The notes under the pieces are model-generated. The model searched no databases. It was not told where the DNA came from and was given only the letters and a program-made list of their open reading frames with translations. From Syngnathus acus (Eukaryota; Chordata; Actinopteri; Syngnathiformes; Syngnathidae): a stretch of 64,000 nt of DNA. Location: assembly GCF_901709675.1 (NCBI RefSeq), contig NC_051092.1, positions 16,497,128 through 16,561,127 on the forward strand. The letters are read 5' to 3'. A program made the translations under genes and the position numbers. This document shows positions 41,681-52,158 of this stretch, in pieces (the stretch's first letter is position 1; each line of letters begins with the position of its first letter).

Positions 41681-43273
41681 CAGTGCCTTGCGAAAGTATT
41701 CGGCCCCCTTGAACTTTTCAACATTTCGCCACATTTCAGGCTTCAAACATACAGATATGTGGGACACAATCGTGAAGTGGAACGAAATTTATTGGATAAT
41801 TTAAACTTTTTTAACAAATAAAAAACTGAAAAGTGGGGCGTGCAATATTATTCGGCCCCCTTGCGCAAATACTTTGTAGCGCCACCTTTTGCTGCAATTA
41901 CAGCTGCAAGTCGCTTGGGGTATGTCTCTATCAGTTTTGCACATCGAGAGACTGGAATTCTTGCCCATTCTTCCTTGCAAAACAGCTAGAGCTCAGTGAG
42001 GTTGGATGGAGAGCGTTTGTGAACAGCAGTCTTCAGCTCTTTCCACAGATTCTCGATTGGATTCAGGTCTGGACTTTGACTTGGCCATTCTAACACCTGG
42101 ATACGTCTATTTGTGAACCATTCCATTGTAGATTTGGCTTTATGTTTTGGATCATTGTCCTGTTGGAAGATAAATCTCCGTCCCAGTCTCAGGTCTTTTG
42201 CAGACTCCAACAGGTTTTCTTCCAGAATGGTCCTGTATTTGGCTCCATCCATCTTCCCATCAATTTTAGCCATCTTCCCTGTCCCTGCTGAAGAAAAGCA
42301 GGCCCAAACCATGATGCTGCCACCACCATGTTTGACAGTGGGGATGGTGTGTTCAGGGTGATGAGCTGTGTTGCTTTTACGCCAAACATATCGTTTTGCA
42401 TTGTGGCCAAAAAGTTCGATTTTGGTTTCATCTGACCAGAGCACCTTCTTCCACATGTTTGGTGTGTCTCCCAGGTGGCTTGTGGCAAACTTTAAACGAG
42501 ACTTTTTATGGATATCTTTGAGAAATGGCTTTCTTCTTGCCACTCTTCCATAAAGGCCAGATTTGTGCAGTGCACGACTGATTGTTGTCCTATGGACAGA
42601 CTCTCCCACCTCAGCTGTAGTTATCTGCAGTTCATCCAGAGTGATCATGGGCCTCTTGGCTGCATCTCTGATCAGTCTTCTCCTTGTTTGAGATGAAAGT
42701 TTGGAGGGACGGCCGGGTCTTGGTAGATTTGCAGTGGTCTGATACTCCTTCCATTTCAATATAATTGCTTGCACAGTGCTCCTTGAGATGTTTAAAGCTT
42801 GGGAAATCTTTTTGTATCCAAATCCGGCTTTAAACTTCTCCACAACAGTATCTCTGACCTGCCTGGTGTGTTCCTTTGTCTTCATGGTTCTCTCTGCGCT
42901 TTAAACAGAACCCTGAGACTATCAAAGAGCAGGTGCATTTATACGGAGACTTGATTACACACAGGAGCATTCTATTTATCATCATCAGTCATTTAGGACA
43001 ACATTGGATCATTCAAAGATCCTCACTGAACTTCTGGAGTGAGTTTGCTGCACTGAAAGTAAAGGGGCCGAATAATATTGCACGCCCCACTTTTCAGTTT
43101 TTTATTTGTTAAAAAAGTTTAAATTATCCAATAAATTTCGTTCCACTTCACGATTGTGTCCCACTTGTTGATTCTTGACAAAAAATTTAAATTTTATATC
43201 TTTATGTTTGAAGCCTGAAATGTGGCGAAATGTTGAAAGGTTCAAGGGGGCCGAATACTTTCGCAAGGCACTG
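41681..43273 (-). mobile_element. Full-length Tc1-like element (copy Tc1-D)
   Basis: Ends CAGTGCCTTGCGAAAG and GCAAGGCACTG, TA on both sides. The left inverted repeat has a deletion near 41750 (ACAGATATGTGGGACAC). Confidence 0.93.
41853..42885 (-). pseudogene. Tc1 transposase with one internal nonsense codon
   Basis: From MKTKEHTRQVRDTVVEKF at 42885 the frame runs uninterrupted for 299 codons with all three catalytic blocks (WSDETK, QQDNDPKH, NPIENLW), then meets TAG at 41986-41988 where sister copies have GAG (Glu). The rest of the C-terminus is in the same frame, and the normal stop is changed to TTG, extending it by a few codons. It keeps the Ile-Ile pair that Tc1-B lacks. Only the last ~40 residues are cut off. 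Confidence 0.92.
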
Positions 43274-43282
43274 TATATAGGT

Positions 43283-44009
43283 ACCGTATTTTCCGGAGTG
43301 TAAGTTGCACCGGAGTATAAGTCGAACCAGCCATAAAATGGACAATAAAGGGAAAAAACATATATATAAGTCGCACCTGAGTATAAGTCGCATTTTGGGG
43401 GGAAATTTATTTGACAAAATCCAACACCAAGAATGGACATTAATAGGCAACAGGCTGAACGGTACGGTATGCTACTGTTACATAAACACATAAAAAAGGA
43501 ACCGAGAAGGTGCCTGACGTAACATATTAAGAGTTATTCAAATAACTATAACATAAATAAGTTTATCGAACCGTCTGTGTCACTCCAAATTCAAGTCAAG
43601 TCAAGTTTATTTGTATAGCCCTAAATCACAAGCAGTCTCAAAGGGCTTCACATAGACAAAAAATTGACAATTATTCTCAAAGCATCCCCTGATCTTAAGC
43701 TCCCAAAAGGGCAAGGAAAAACTCAAAACCCCTGCCCGGGGAAAATGAGAAACCTTGAGAAGGGACCACAGATGGAAGGATCCCCCTTTCAGGATCACCA
43801 GGTTGTAATGGATGCAGAGAGGGCACAAATAATACATAATATGAAAATCAAGTAAAGTGGATGTCCAAGTAAATCATTAAATCCATCGAAACCTTCTTCC
43901 TCTGTGTGACTTATAAGCAACTCCGCTGACCCCGGAAGCAAATGCGGCGCTGACGTCAGACCCGTCGTCAGTTGCGGTTCCAATTATTCTACAGGCCTAT
44001 ATAACTATA
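43283..44009. mobile_element. Pogo-like family A fragments with a LINE 3' end inserted
   Basis: The family A start CCGTATTTTCCGGAGTGTAA after TA, then AAGTCGCATTTTGGGGGG and a tail block split at 43592-43855 by a LINE 3' end. The tail resumes near 43873 and on minus reads TEEEGFDGFNDL. Ends near the CTATATAACTATATA block. Confidence 0.6.
43592..43855 (-). mobile_element. LINE 3' end fragment (TCAAGTCAAGTTTATTTGTA type)
   Basis: Same sequence as at 54013-54290 and, in opposite orientation, near 60880-60965. Widespread 3' end of a fish LINE; no coding part. Confidence 0.65.
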
Positions 44010-44802
44010 TATAAACTAAAGTGAAACCTTTGTTTTCGAACACAATCCGTTCCAGAAGGCGGTTCGAGAAGTGAATCAGTCGAATTCCGAATCTACTGTA
44101 TTTTTCCCATTACAAATAGAGTCAAACTTCGGTTTTCGACCACAATCCGTTCCAGAAGGCGGCTAGAGAAGTGAATCAGTCGAATTCAGAATCTATTTTT
44201 CCCATTACAAATAATGGAAAAAATTTTAATCCGTTCCAAGACTAAAAAAAAACCCGCCTTTTTTAAGCATTTTTTCATTTGCGAATTTTTATCCGATCGC
44301 GCAACTGCAGCACACCGCCGAACGCGCAACCGTAGCGTGCTGCCGACCGCGTAACTGCACCGCGCTGGTCGCATTATTATCGCTGAAATTTAGGAAATAT
44401 TTTTAAAGTCCTGATGTACTGTCCAAAATTTAAGTGGACCTCAGTGCGCAGGGAGCTTAATTTGGTCCGATCGCGCAACCGCAGCGCGCCGGGCGCTCAG
44501 TTGCATTGCTTTAAGAGCGAGCGTCTTTGTGTTTTAGGCTGGCTTTACTGCTCCCACTTGCTTTCTTTGGAGGCATGATTGTCAATACAATCCTCAAAGT
44601 AACAAAAATACAACAACGAATGGAGTCAGTCGGCATCCGGGCTGGGCGGTCGGGTTTTCTCGGGTCCTTTTGGCTCATCTCGCGAGGTTCGACCTCCGAA
44701 TTTTGTTCGACAACCGAAGCAAAAAATCTCGAATTTTCCGTTCGAATTCCGATTTGTTCGAGAACCGGGACATTCGAAAACCGAGGTTTGACTGTATACA
44801 TA
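44010..44802. mobile_element. Pogo/Tigger-like MITE family C, both ends
   Basis: Right end AAAACCGAGGTTTGACTG followed by TA; left part shows GTGAAACCTTTGTTTTCGAA and a second start GAGTCAAACTTCGG about 100 bp inside, so the left end is duplicated. On minus a short stretch MPPKKASGSSKASLKHKDAR looks like the start of a Tigger/jerky-type transposase (around 44570). The rest is deleted. Confidence 0.65.
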
Positions 44803-45033
44803 AAATAACTATAACATACGTAAATAACAAGTTTATTGAACCATCCGTGTCACTCCAAATCATTAAATCCGTCGAAATCTTCGTCCACTGTGTCACTTAT
44901 GAACAATTCGGCTGACTCTGGAAGTAGATGCGGCGCTGACGTCAGACTCATCGTCAGTTGCAGTTCCAATTATTCCACAGGCCTAGAGCGCCCTTATGCG
45001 GTTTAGAGTGAAAATAACATGTGAGGTGATATA

Positions 45034-45612
45034 CAGGGTCCGGCAAAATGATCTGACACATTTGTAGGTTTAATAAAATTCAAATAAATTGAAGAAACAA
45101 AAAAGTTTTTTTTTATTTTCGAAAAGTACATATTATGCCGTTTTGTTTCGTTTCATTTTATTTTCGTTTCATTTTCGAATGTTATTTTGGTCTTACCGCT
45201 GCCACATTTTCTGGCATTCTGACGGTGCGAGGTCGGCTGGTTGATTTTCGTTTCAGTGCTGATCCACTGGCTCTGAAGTTAGTAACCCATGACAAGATTG
45301 TGTTTCGAGCAGGTTCGGGATCATGTCTACCAAGTCTGAAGCGCAAACTGAACGCTCGTTGTGTTGCAGTTACAGATTCGTTCTTGATAAACGTTTCCAC
45401 AATGTAAGCGCGATGCTCACAGGTCCAATTCATGTTAGCAACTGAAACGAAATAAAATAACATTATTCGAAAACAAAATGAAAATTAAATGAAACAAAAC
45501 AAAATGGCATATGTACTTTTAGAAAACAAAAAGCAAAAAATATCTTTGTTTCTTCAATTTATTTGCACTTTTTTAAACCTACAAATGTGTCAGATCATTC
45601 TGACGGACCCTG
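45034..45612 (-). mobile_element. Mariner/Tc1-like MITE with a DUF4817-type remnant, 579 bp
   Basis: Ends CAGGGTCCGGCAAAATGATC and its near mirror at 45578-45612 (GTGTCAGATCATTCTGACGG then ACCCTG), flanked by TA. On minus (45182-45433) it keeps the N-terminal helix-turn-helix domain: NWTCEHRAYIVETFIKN, ARNTILSWVTNFRASGSALK and RPRTVRMPENVAAV. The catalytic domain is deleted. It sits inside family A sequence whose two halves (GTGAGGTGATA and AATATGTTAATGATCAAG) match the uninterrupted copy near 6920. Confidence 0.88.
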
Positions 45613-45730
45613 TACTAGTAATATGTTAATGATCAAGTAATAATGTGTTAATAATTTGACATGTAAGTCGCTCCTGAGTATGAGTCAAACTACGAAAAAA
45701 ACTGCATTTTATAGTCCGGAAAATACGGTA

Positions 45731-46589
45731 TTTCTTTGAGATTGTCATTGATTTTTGGGCGAAATTTTATGTATCACAAGTACCAGTATCAGTGCTTGAG
45801 TATTGGGGACTACTCAAGAATTGTACGTTTTATGTGACAAGCTCTTCATATCAGCATTCCTAAACAATGAAAATAAGTAAAACAAAATTTCTCATAGTCA
45901 ACAAACAATGTCCATTTGTTGATGATTTAGCACTGAGACTTTATTTCCCAAAAATATTTGATTAAAGTCCAAGGAGATTGGTCAAGCTTATTCTGCTCCT
46001 AATTCTAATGAATACTGTTCATTAATGCATCCAACAGCATGCAGTCTTTCATTTCACTCAATTATTTACTACAGAATAAACAGTTTTCTAGTTAATGAGT
46101 CCAAGTCCCTTCTCTCTTGGCGAAGGCTCAAAGACATTAATCCTCTGCACTTGCTGCATCTTCATTTAGCCTTTTGTCAGCTGCTGCAAGTTGAAGACTG
46201 GTTCCTCATGGTACCAGGAATCTATCTTTGACCAAGATACAAGTTTATGTGGAAGAGATAGCTTATGTGAGCGCATCGTTGTATTCATGTGGAGGTGTAA
46301 CACTGTGAAGGGTCATCATTAATTGTTCCTGTCAGGCCCACTTTTGCGACTGGTCATGTTAACATTACCACTAAGGTGCATTAATAGAAATTGACATTTC
46401 AGGGGTTTGGACATTTTTTTATATGCTGCCACATCAAGAGCAAGTACTGTACGCATTATGAATTTGTGAATATTAGCTATAATAATTACTCTGTGAGGCA
46501 TGAAGTCAACTAACTTGTGGCACATTTCAGGTGTTATTCCACTCCCAAATTATTAACAACATTCCACAAAGCATTCACATTTCTTGGTT
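45731..46589. other. Intergenic sequence, nothing recognised
   Basis: No repeat ends or coding similarity noticed. A degraded Tc1 fragment begins at about 46590. Confidence 0.4.
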
Positions 46590-46745
46590 TTGCTTAACAA
46601 GCAGCTTTTTTCATGGTACCCTACAAGTTTTGATTGGATTTAGGTTCAGGGATTCGGCCGGCCACGCCAAAACAATTTTGTTGGTTGTAAAAGATTTTGC
46701 TCGTTTACCAGCGTGTATGGGGTCGTTGCCTTATTGAAACAGCCA
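46590..46745 (-). pseudogene. Degraded Tc1/mariner transposase fragment
   Basis: On minus, pieces GNDPIHAGKRAKSFTTNKIV and AWPAESLNLNPIK correspond to the second Asp and Glu blocks of a Tc1-like transposase. Much older than the other copies. Confidence 0.65.
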
Positions 46746-47291
46746 TTTCAAGGGCATGTCCTCTTTAGCACAAGGCAACATGAGGCACGGACATTGTCCA
46801 CTCAGACTCCGTGTCCCCCGCCTCCTCCAGGACGTGGGAAAAGCTCTGCGGAAGGTGGGAATTGAAGCTCTTTCTGACAGGGAATTCTGCCAGATATTCC
46901 CAGCAATACGTTTGGGTCTGCCAGGTCGGACAAGCATCTTCCCCCACCATTGGAGCCAACACATCACCAGATCAGTTGACAGCGCTGCTTTTCTCTTCGC
47001 CCGAGTGTCCAAAACGTACAGCGGCAAATCCAATGACACGACTGCGACGTCAACAATCAAACTGTGTCCTAGGCTGTCCTGGTGCCACGTGCACATATGG
47101 ACACACTTATGTTTGAACATGGTGTTATTTATAGACAATCCGTGGCGGGCACAGAAATCCAGTAACAAATCATCTATGAGCCGTGCTTTATCTGGCGCCT
47201 CACCGAGGACCCTTTTGCCATGGGTGACCCTGCCAGGGACATAAAGCCCCAAAAAACTCTTAGGAGCATTAGGACACGCAAACCCCTCCAC
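46746..47291 (-). pseudogene. Rex3 (RTE) LINE fragment: leader fused to endonuclease
   Basis: Minus strand. A Rex3 leader (CAGGGTCACCCATGGCAAAA) passes by an internal deletion near 47170 into the endonuclease part: LLLDFCARHGLSINNTMFKH, CTWHQDSLGHSLIVDV, YVLDTRAKRKAALSTD and WWGKMLVRPGRPKRI. Frame is lost near 46890. Same family as 50131-50800 and 62838-64000. Confidence 0.85.
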
Positions 47292-48545
47292 TACGAAAGG
47301 TAACGACTCACGCAGTCATGTCAATTTGGATCAATGTCTTTATTGGGGCTATTTGATCTTGGCTGGTGATTTAGTTCCAAATGTGTGTTAACACAATTTG
47401 AAACCAAATCAAATCTTACGACAATTGATGAGCTGGGCTCATGAATCATTTTCATAGGGCTTAAACATACCTCAATTTGCAAATATTTCCAATTCCTCCA
47501 GTGTGCTCATCTGCACCGGTTTGGTATTCTATGGAGATGATCTGTTTGGTTATACGTAGATTTTGCAGTTTGCTGTCCAAGTGTCTTGAATTTTCCCTTC
47601 CTTCTTCAGCTTTCCATGCAACGTTTGCATTTTGTTTGTGAAAATTCTTGTTAATATACTAGACATTTGGTCCCCTTACAATTTTTCTCCCTGTTTCAGT
47701 AGAACAATTTTGTGCTTTGTGCTTGTAAATGTCAGTAGTACAGCACGCTTCTCACCGACTCAACTTCCGGTATCTCCTCTCTTGGGAAGCAGGCGGCATG
47801 AATCCACATTTCTGAAATTCAGTATTGTGTTTTTGTTGTTAAAAACTCCACCACTTCCTCCTCATCGCCATCTTCTGCCCCATTTTGATATCTCAGTGAC
47901 ATGGCATAGTTTCTAGGCAAGATCCCAAGACCTGTGATTGAATCGTTGATCTTATCCTGCTGATTCCACTCTGCTGGTGAGGGTTTTGTCATAAATGATG
48001 GAAACAAAATGGCCCTTTAGAGACACCGAGAGAGGAAAATAAAAACTAGCCCTGATCCGTTTTTCATAAACCTACAAAGATTTGCAGGCAGGCTTAGCAC
48101 ACCAAAATGTACGATATGTCCATTGCAGCCATAGAAAAATGAAAAGGAAAGGAGTTATAAACTTTTGAATATCTCATTTTGGCCCATTTTGGCCCATTTT
48201 TGCACATTTACAGAAATCGCAACTTTTGATGGCAATGGATCCAACTGAAAATATGTCAGAACAGCTTGAAGACCTGCATCGTGTTCTATGTTGAATTTTG
48301 TGAGGGTGTGCCTATTATGGTGCCACAAAGTGTGATAGGGCCTAGCCGAGCTTTGACTTTGAAAGCTGCTTTAACATAACCTACATGATCCCATCTTGTC
48401 AAAATGTTTACACATTTGATGAGAGGCTTGGCCTGATGACACTTATTAACTTATTTTTCATTGTAGTAGTAGCACCACCTACTAGGAACAGGAAATTAAT
48501 GTTCTATTCTTTGATGGTTTTCTCCCAGCAAGTTAACCATATCTA
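47292..48545. other. Intergenic sequence, nothing recognised
   Basis: About 1.25 kb without element ends or coding similarity that I can support. A short duplication TTTTGGCCCATTTTGGCCCA occurs at 48177-48196. Confidence 0.4.
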
Positions 48546-48962
48546 CAGTAATCCCTCACCAATTTGCGCTTCACCTTTTGCAGCTTCACTTTTTGGCGTG
48601 TTTTTATAAGAAATTAATGGAGAAAATAATTAGCGGCAAGCGAGACTAACCGACCAGGTGTGACGGGAGAACGACGTTTAAATACATTCTTATAGTACTC
48701 TTGGCTGCCGTCCTGCAAGGGGGCGACTAGCCTGTGTGATGTGTGACCTTGCAGTCTTGACTGAGATCAACTCCTACATAAACCAATGAAAGCAAGAGAA
48801 AGGTCACAGCGATATGAGCACTGATAGCGCAGGGCGTGACTGTGAGCAGTGTGCTCACACAGTCACTGCGGACGTGACTGAGGAGGAGCGCGGGAGGTGC
48901 GGCATCCGGCCGCCTGCGAGGGAAAAGCACCACCAGGTAGGAGCATGTGACAATATTATTTA
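48545..48962. mobile_element. Pogo-like family B left end, then unrecognised sequence
   Basis: CAGTAATCCCTCACCAATTTG starts at about 48546, a variant family B terminus; no right end was found. The following ~350 bp to the family A start is unrecognised. Confidence 0.45.
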
Positions 48963-49249
48963 CCGTATTGTCTGCACTATAAGGCGCACTCAAAAGCCTT
49001 TAATTTACTCACAAAAACACAGCGCGCCTTATAGCCTTATATTTGGACCAATTGGTGAATTTGTTGATCCATACTGGTTGTACTCAGCGCTCTACCAAAA
49101 TGTTTCAGTACGACTAGTAAATTACTAGGTTGCATTGTTTTCAGCATCACAGCAACCGTGGTCAGGAAGTAATAGCGTTAAACACTGTGTTTACTGCCTT
49201 ACTCCTAGTCCTACACAACTTGTGTGTATAAAGACGCCAAAATGACACG

Positions 49250-49471
49250 CATGCCACTATCTGCCAATGGATTGTGGATGCCTGGGCTGATGTATCAGTC
49301 TGAACTGTGGTCCGAGCTTTCGCGAAGGCAAGAATAATAACTGAACTGCCAGGGAATAGCAGCGACACTGACACGGATAATGAAAAGCCGGCCGGGCATA
49401 ATGAATGCGACACTCGCCCAACTGTTCAATTCGAGGAAGAATTCGACGGATTTGTGGACGGGGATATGTAA
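49250..49471 (+). pseudogene. Pogo-like DDE transposase, C-terminal end
   Basis: Plus-strand frame reads ICQWIVDAWADVSV, a TGA, TVVRAFAKARIITELPGNSS, DTDTDNEKPAGHNECDTRPT and FEEEFDGFVDGDM with a stop at 49469-49471. The pattern 'W-V-W-V-T-V-V-R-A-F-K-A-G-I' before an acidic tail is the usual end of pogo/Tigger DDE domains in fish and insects, named here from knowledge of the family. Everything upstream of this end is missing. Confidence 0.72.
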
Positions 49472-50010
49472 ATATGTACTACATTAACATTTGAACAATG
49501 TTGTGTTATTGTGCAATGTTTGTATTTATATCGTTCAACTGTTCAGAAAAAAACTCTTCAATTTGGACACAGAAGAGGAAGAATTCGACTGATTCGTGGA
49601 CGGGGATATGTAAATACGTACATTAACATTTGTCGAGTTGTGCAATGTTTGTATTTACTATATCATTCAACTGTTCAAAAAAACCTTCAATTTGGACACA
49701 GAAGAGGAAGAATTCAACGGATTTGTTGACGGGGATATGGTAATATGCACATTCACGTTTAAGCAACATGTTATTATGCAATGTTTGTGTTGTATATCGT
49801 TCAACTGTTCACAAAAACTTCGATTCGGACACGGAAGAGGAAGAATTCGACGGATTCGTGGATGGGGATATGTAAATATGTACATTGTTTGAATAATGTC
49901 GTGTTCTTGTGCAATGTTTGTATAGTATATCATTCAACCGTTCAAAAAAACTTCAATTCGGACACGGAAGAGGAAGAATTTGACGGATTCGTGGGCGGGG
50001 GATATGTAAA
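49428..50010 (+). repeat. Five tandem units of the transposase tail, 129-142 bp
   Basis: The tail (SDTEEEEFDGF-like, then stop) recurs with its end near 49442, 49584, 49713, 49846 and 49979. Each unit includes about 70-90 bp of sequence after the stop (CAATGTTTGTATT, CGTTCAACTGTTC). Units differ by several substitutions. Confidence 0.88.
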
Positions 50011-50130
50011 TAAGCACAATAACGTCGTGTTATTGTGAAATGTGTGTATTGTATGTCGTATTGTATATAAAGTTTGCGTTATTGTGCAATGTTTGTATTG
50101 TATATCGTTCAACCGTTCAAAAAAACTTTC

Positions 50131-50800
50131 ATTTCGTTGGTGCCTGTCGTGGCGGCAATCCCCGAACCCGCTAGTGGACACCGGCGGTAAGGGATGCCGT
50201 CAAGCTGAAGAAGGAGTCCTATCGGCCGTTTTGCCCAGTGGGACTCCGGAGGCAACTGACCGATGGCCAAGCGGAACGGGGCTTCGGCGGTTGCTGAGGC
50301 AAAAACTCGGGCGTGGGAGGAGTTTGGCGACGCCATGGAGAATGACTTCCGGACGGCTTCGAGGAAATTCTGGTCCACCATCCGGCGTCTCAGGAGGGGG
50401 AAGCAGTGCACCGTCAACACTGTTTACAGTGGAGATGGCGTGCTGCTGACCTCGACTCGGGACGTCGTGAGTCGGTGGGGAGAATACTTCGAAGACCTCC
50501 TCAATTCCACCGACACGCCTTCCATTGTGGAAGCAGGGCCTGGAGACTGAGGCGGACTTTCCAATCTCTGGGGTCGAAGTCACTGAGGTAGTTAAAAAAC
50601 TCCTCGGGGGCTAGGCCCCAGGGGTGGATGAGACCCGCACGGAGTTCTTATAGGCTCTGGATGTTGTGGAGCTGTCATGGCTGACACGCCTCTACAACAT
50701 TGCGTGGACATCGGGGACAGTGCCTCTGGATTGGCAGACTGGGGTGGTGGTTCCCCTCTTTAAGAAGAAATTCTGTCCATAAAAATTATGAACAGAATCG
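50131..50800 (+). pseudogene. Rex3 (RTE) LINE fragment with internal deletion
   Basis: The reading includes ASAVAEAKTRAWEEFGDAME, DFRTASRKFWSTIRRLRRGK, NTVYSGDGVLLTSTRDVVSR and EYFEDLLNSTD. The stretch TGGCAGACTGGGGTGGTGGT at 50734-50753 is the classic Rex3 motif. Soon after, near 50769, sequence jumps to CGGTGACAAAGTGCAGCCTT, normally several hundred bp away, so most of the reverse transcriptase is deleted. Stops are present near 50548, 50613 and 50651. Confidence 0.88.
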
Positions 50801-50839
50801 GTGACAAAGTGCAGCCTTGATGGAGTCCAACCCTCACTG

Positions 50840-51180
50840 GGAACGAATCCGGCACACACTAGGGGCCTGACGCGCAATCGGCAGCAACTTGGGGAACGGG
50901 ACTGCACGCAGCGGCGGTCAGGGGCCCAGGGCCACAATCGCGGCACACACTGGGGGCCTGACGCACAAACGGCAGCAACTTGGGGAACAGAACCGCACTC
51001 GGGCGGCGACAGAACCGCAAACGGCGGCAACTCAGGGACAGAACCGCAAACGGCGGCAACTCAGGGACAGAACCGCGCTCGGGCGGCTACCCACACAAAA
51101 CCGCATTCGGACGGCTACACACACAAACCCGCACTCGGGCGGTTACTCACACAAACCCGCACTCGGGCGGCTAAAAAAAA
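50840..51180. repeat. GC-rich tandem array, units of about 30 bp and longer
   Basis: Repeats of ACCGCAAACGGCGGCAACTC with GGGACAGA, CGGCAGCAACTTGGGGAAC and CACACAAACCCGCACTCGGG. Several unit types succeed each other. Long open frames on both strands are side effects of the repeats. Confidence 0.8.
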
Positions 51181-51224
51181 AAGTCCTCGCCGCAATCAGC
51201 GGCACTCGAAAGTCCGGACCGCGA

Positions 51225-51760
51225 TCAGCGGCATTCGTAAGGCGGAGCCGTGGCAGCAGCAAGAGCCACCACACGCCGCAGCAGTGGGAGTGGGGCCAGG
51301 GACGATTGCGGGTCCGGCGCAGCTGGCTTGGAGTCGGGCGACGTCAAAGGGCCCTGCGACGCTGGGGTGGAGCCCGATGGCGACCGCGAGTCTGGTGACG
51401 CCGGGAGGCACTCCGATGGCGGCCGCGAGTCTGGCATCGCGGCAGTGGAGTACGATCGCGGCCGCGAAGCTGCTGTCGCCAGAAGCACTCCGATGGCGGC
51501 CGCGTGTCCGGCGTCGCGGCCGCGGAGTCCGATGACTCTCGCAGCCGATGGCGCCGGGAGGCACTCCGATGGCGGCCGCGTGTCCGGCGTCGCGGCAGCG
51601 AAGTCCGATGACTCTCGCAGCCGATGGCGCCGGGAGGAACTCCGATGGCGGCCGCGTGTCCGGCGTCGCGGCAGCGAAGTCCGATGGCGACAGCGGAGCC
51701 GATCGCGCTGGAACCTGCTCGGACGATGGACGTGGATCGGGCGTCGCAGTGGGAGCTGAT
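51225..51760. repeat. GC-rich tandem array with GATGGCGGCCGCG units
   Basis: Units of about 38 and 76 bp containing GATGGCGGCCGCGTGTCCGG, GTCGCGGCAGCGAAGTCC and GATGACTCTCGCAGCCGATG. Two adjacent 76-bp units (about 51520-51670) are almost identical, indicating a recent duplication. Confidence 0.8.
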
Positions 51761-51810
51761 GGTAGAGGGAGGTCCAAGCGCTGGTCGCTGTAGTGGTCGG
51801 AGCATTCTGT

Positions 51811-52158
51811 CACGGTTGGAGTGCGGAATGGAGCAGGGTGACCAAGTGCAGCTTGGACCAGGGTTTATTGCAGCAAACTCAAAAGACAGACTCGGCAACC
51901 CGACGTGACTTAACATCAAAACTAACAGGACGTGAAACAAAAGACAGGAACCAAACAACCTCGTGGCAGTGACATTGTGGACAATGCTCCGACATCGAGT
52001 GGCACATAAACAGAACTTAAATACAACACAGGCAACAAGAGGCAGGTGAGTGTGATTACACTAATCAAGGGCACACAGGAAGGGAGGGGCGAGCACACAG
52101 ACACACAGAAACGATGACAACCTATACACATCACAAAACTGGGGACGAGACATGACAC
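51811..52158. repeat. Repeat with TGTCACG and CATGACA ends
   Basis: Runs from CTGTCACGGTTGGAGTGCGG to GGACGAGACATGACA. It resembles a common fish repeat, recalled but not classifiable from the sequence. It may form one element with the arrays before it. Confidence 0.4.

Larger units (their letters stand above)
48963..50130 (+). mobile_element. Pogo-like family A element with transposase C-terminus and five tandem tails
   Basis: Starts CCGTATTGTCTGCACTATAA after TA, with CGCCTTATAG mirrored close by. It keeps a transposase C-terminal end (49250-49471) and then five tail units to 50010. A sixth unit is cut at about 50130 by a Rex3 LINE. This links the family A terminal repeat with a pogo-type DDE transposase. 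Confidence 0.7.

Noticed and set aside
46756-47244. Plus-strand 162-codon frame
   Set aside because: It is the complement of the Rex3 endonuclease remnant on minus.
51196-51958. Open frames of 169-244 codons in the GC-rich region
   Set aside because: Arise from high GC and tandem units; no conserved domain, no splice or start support.
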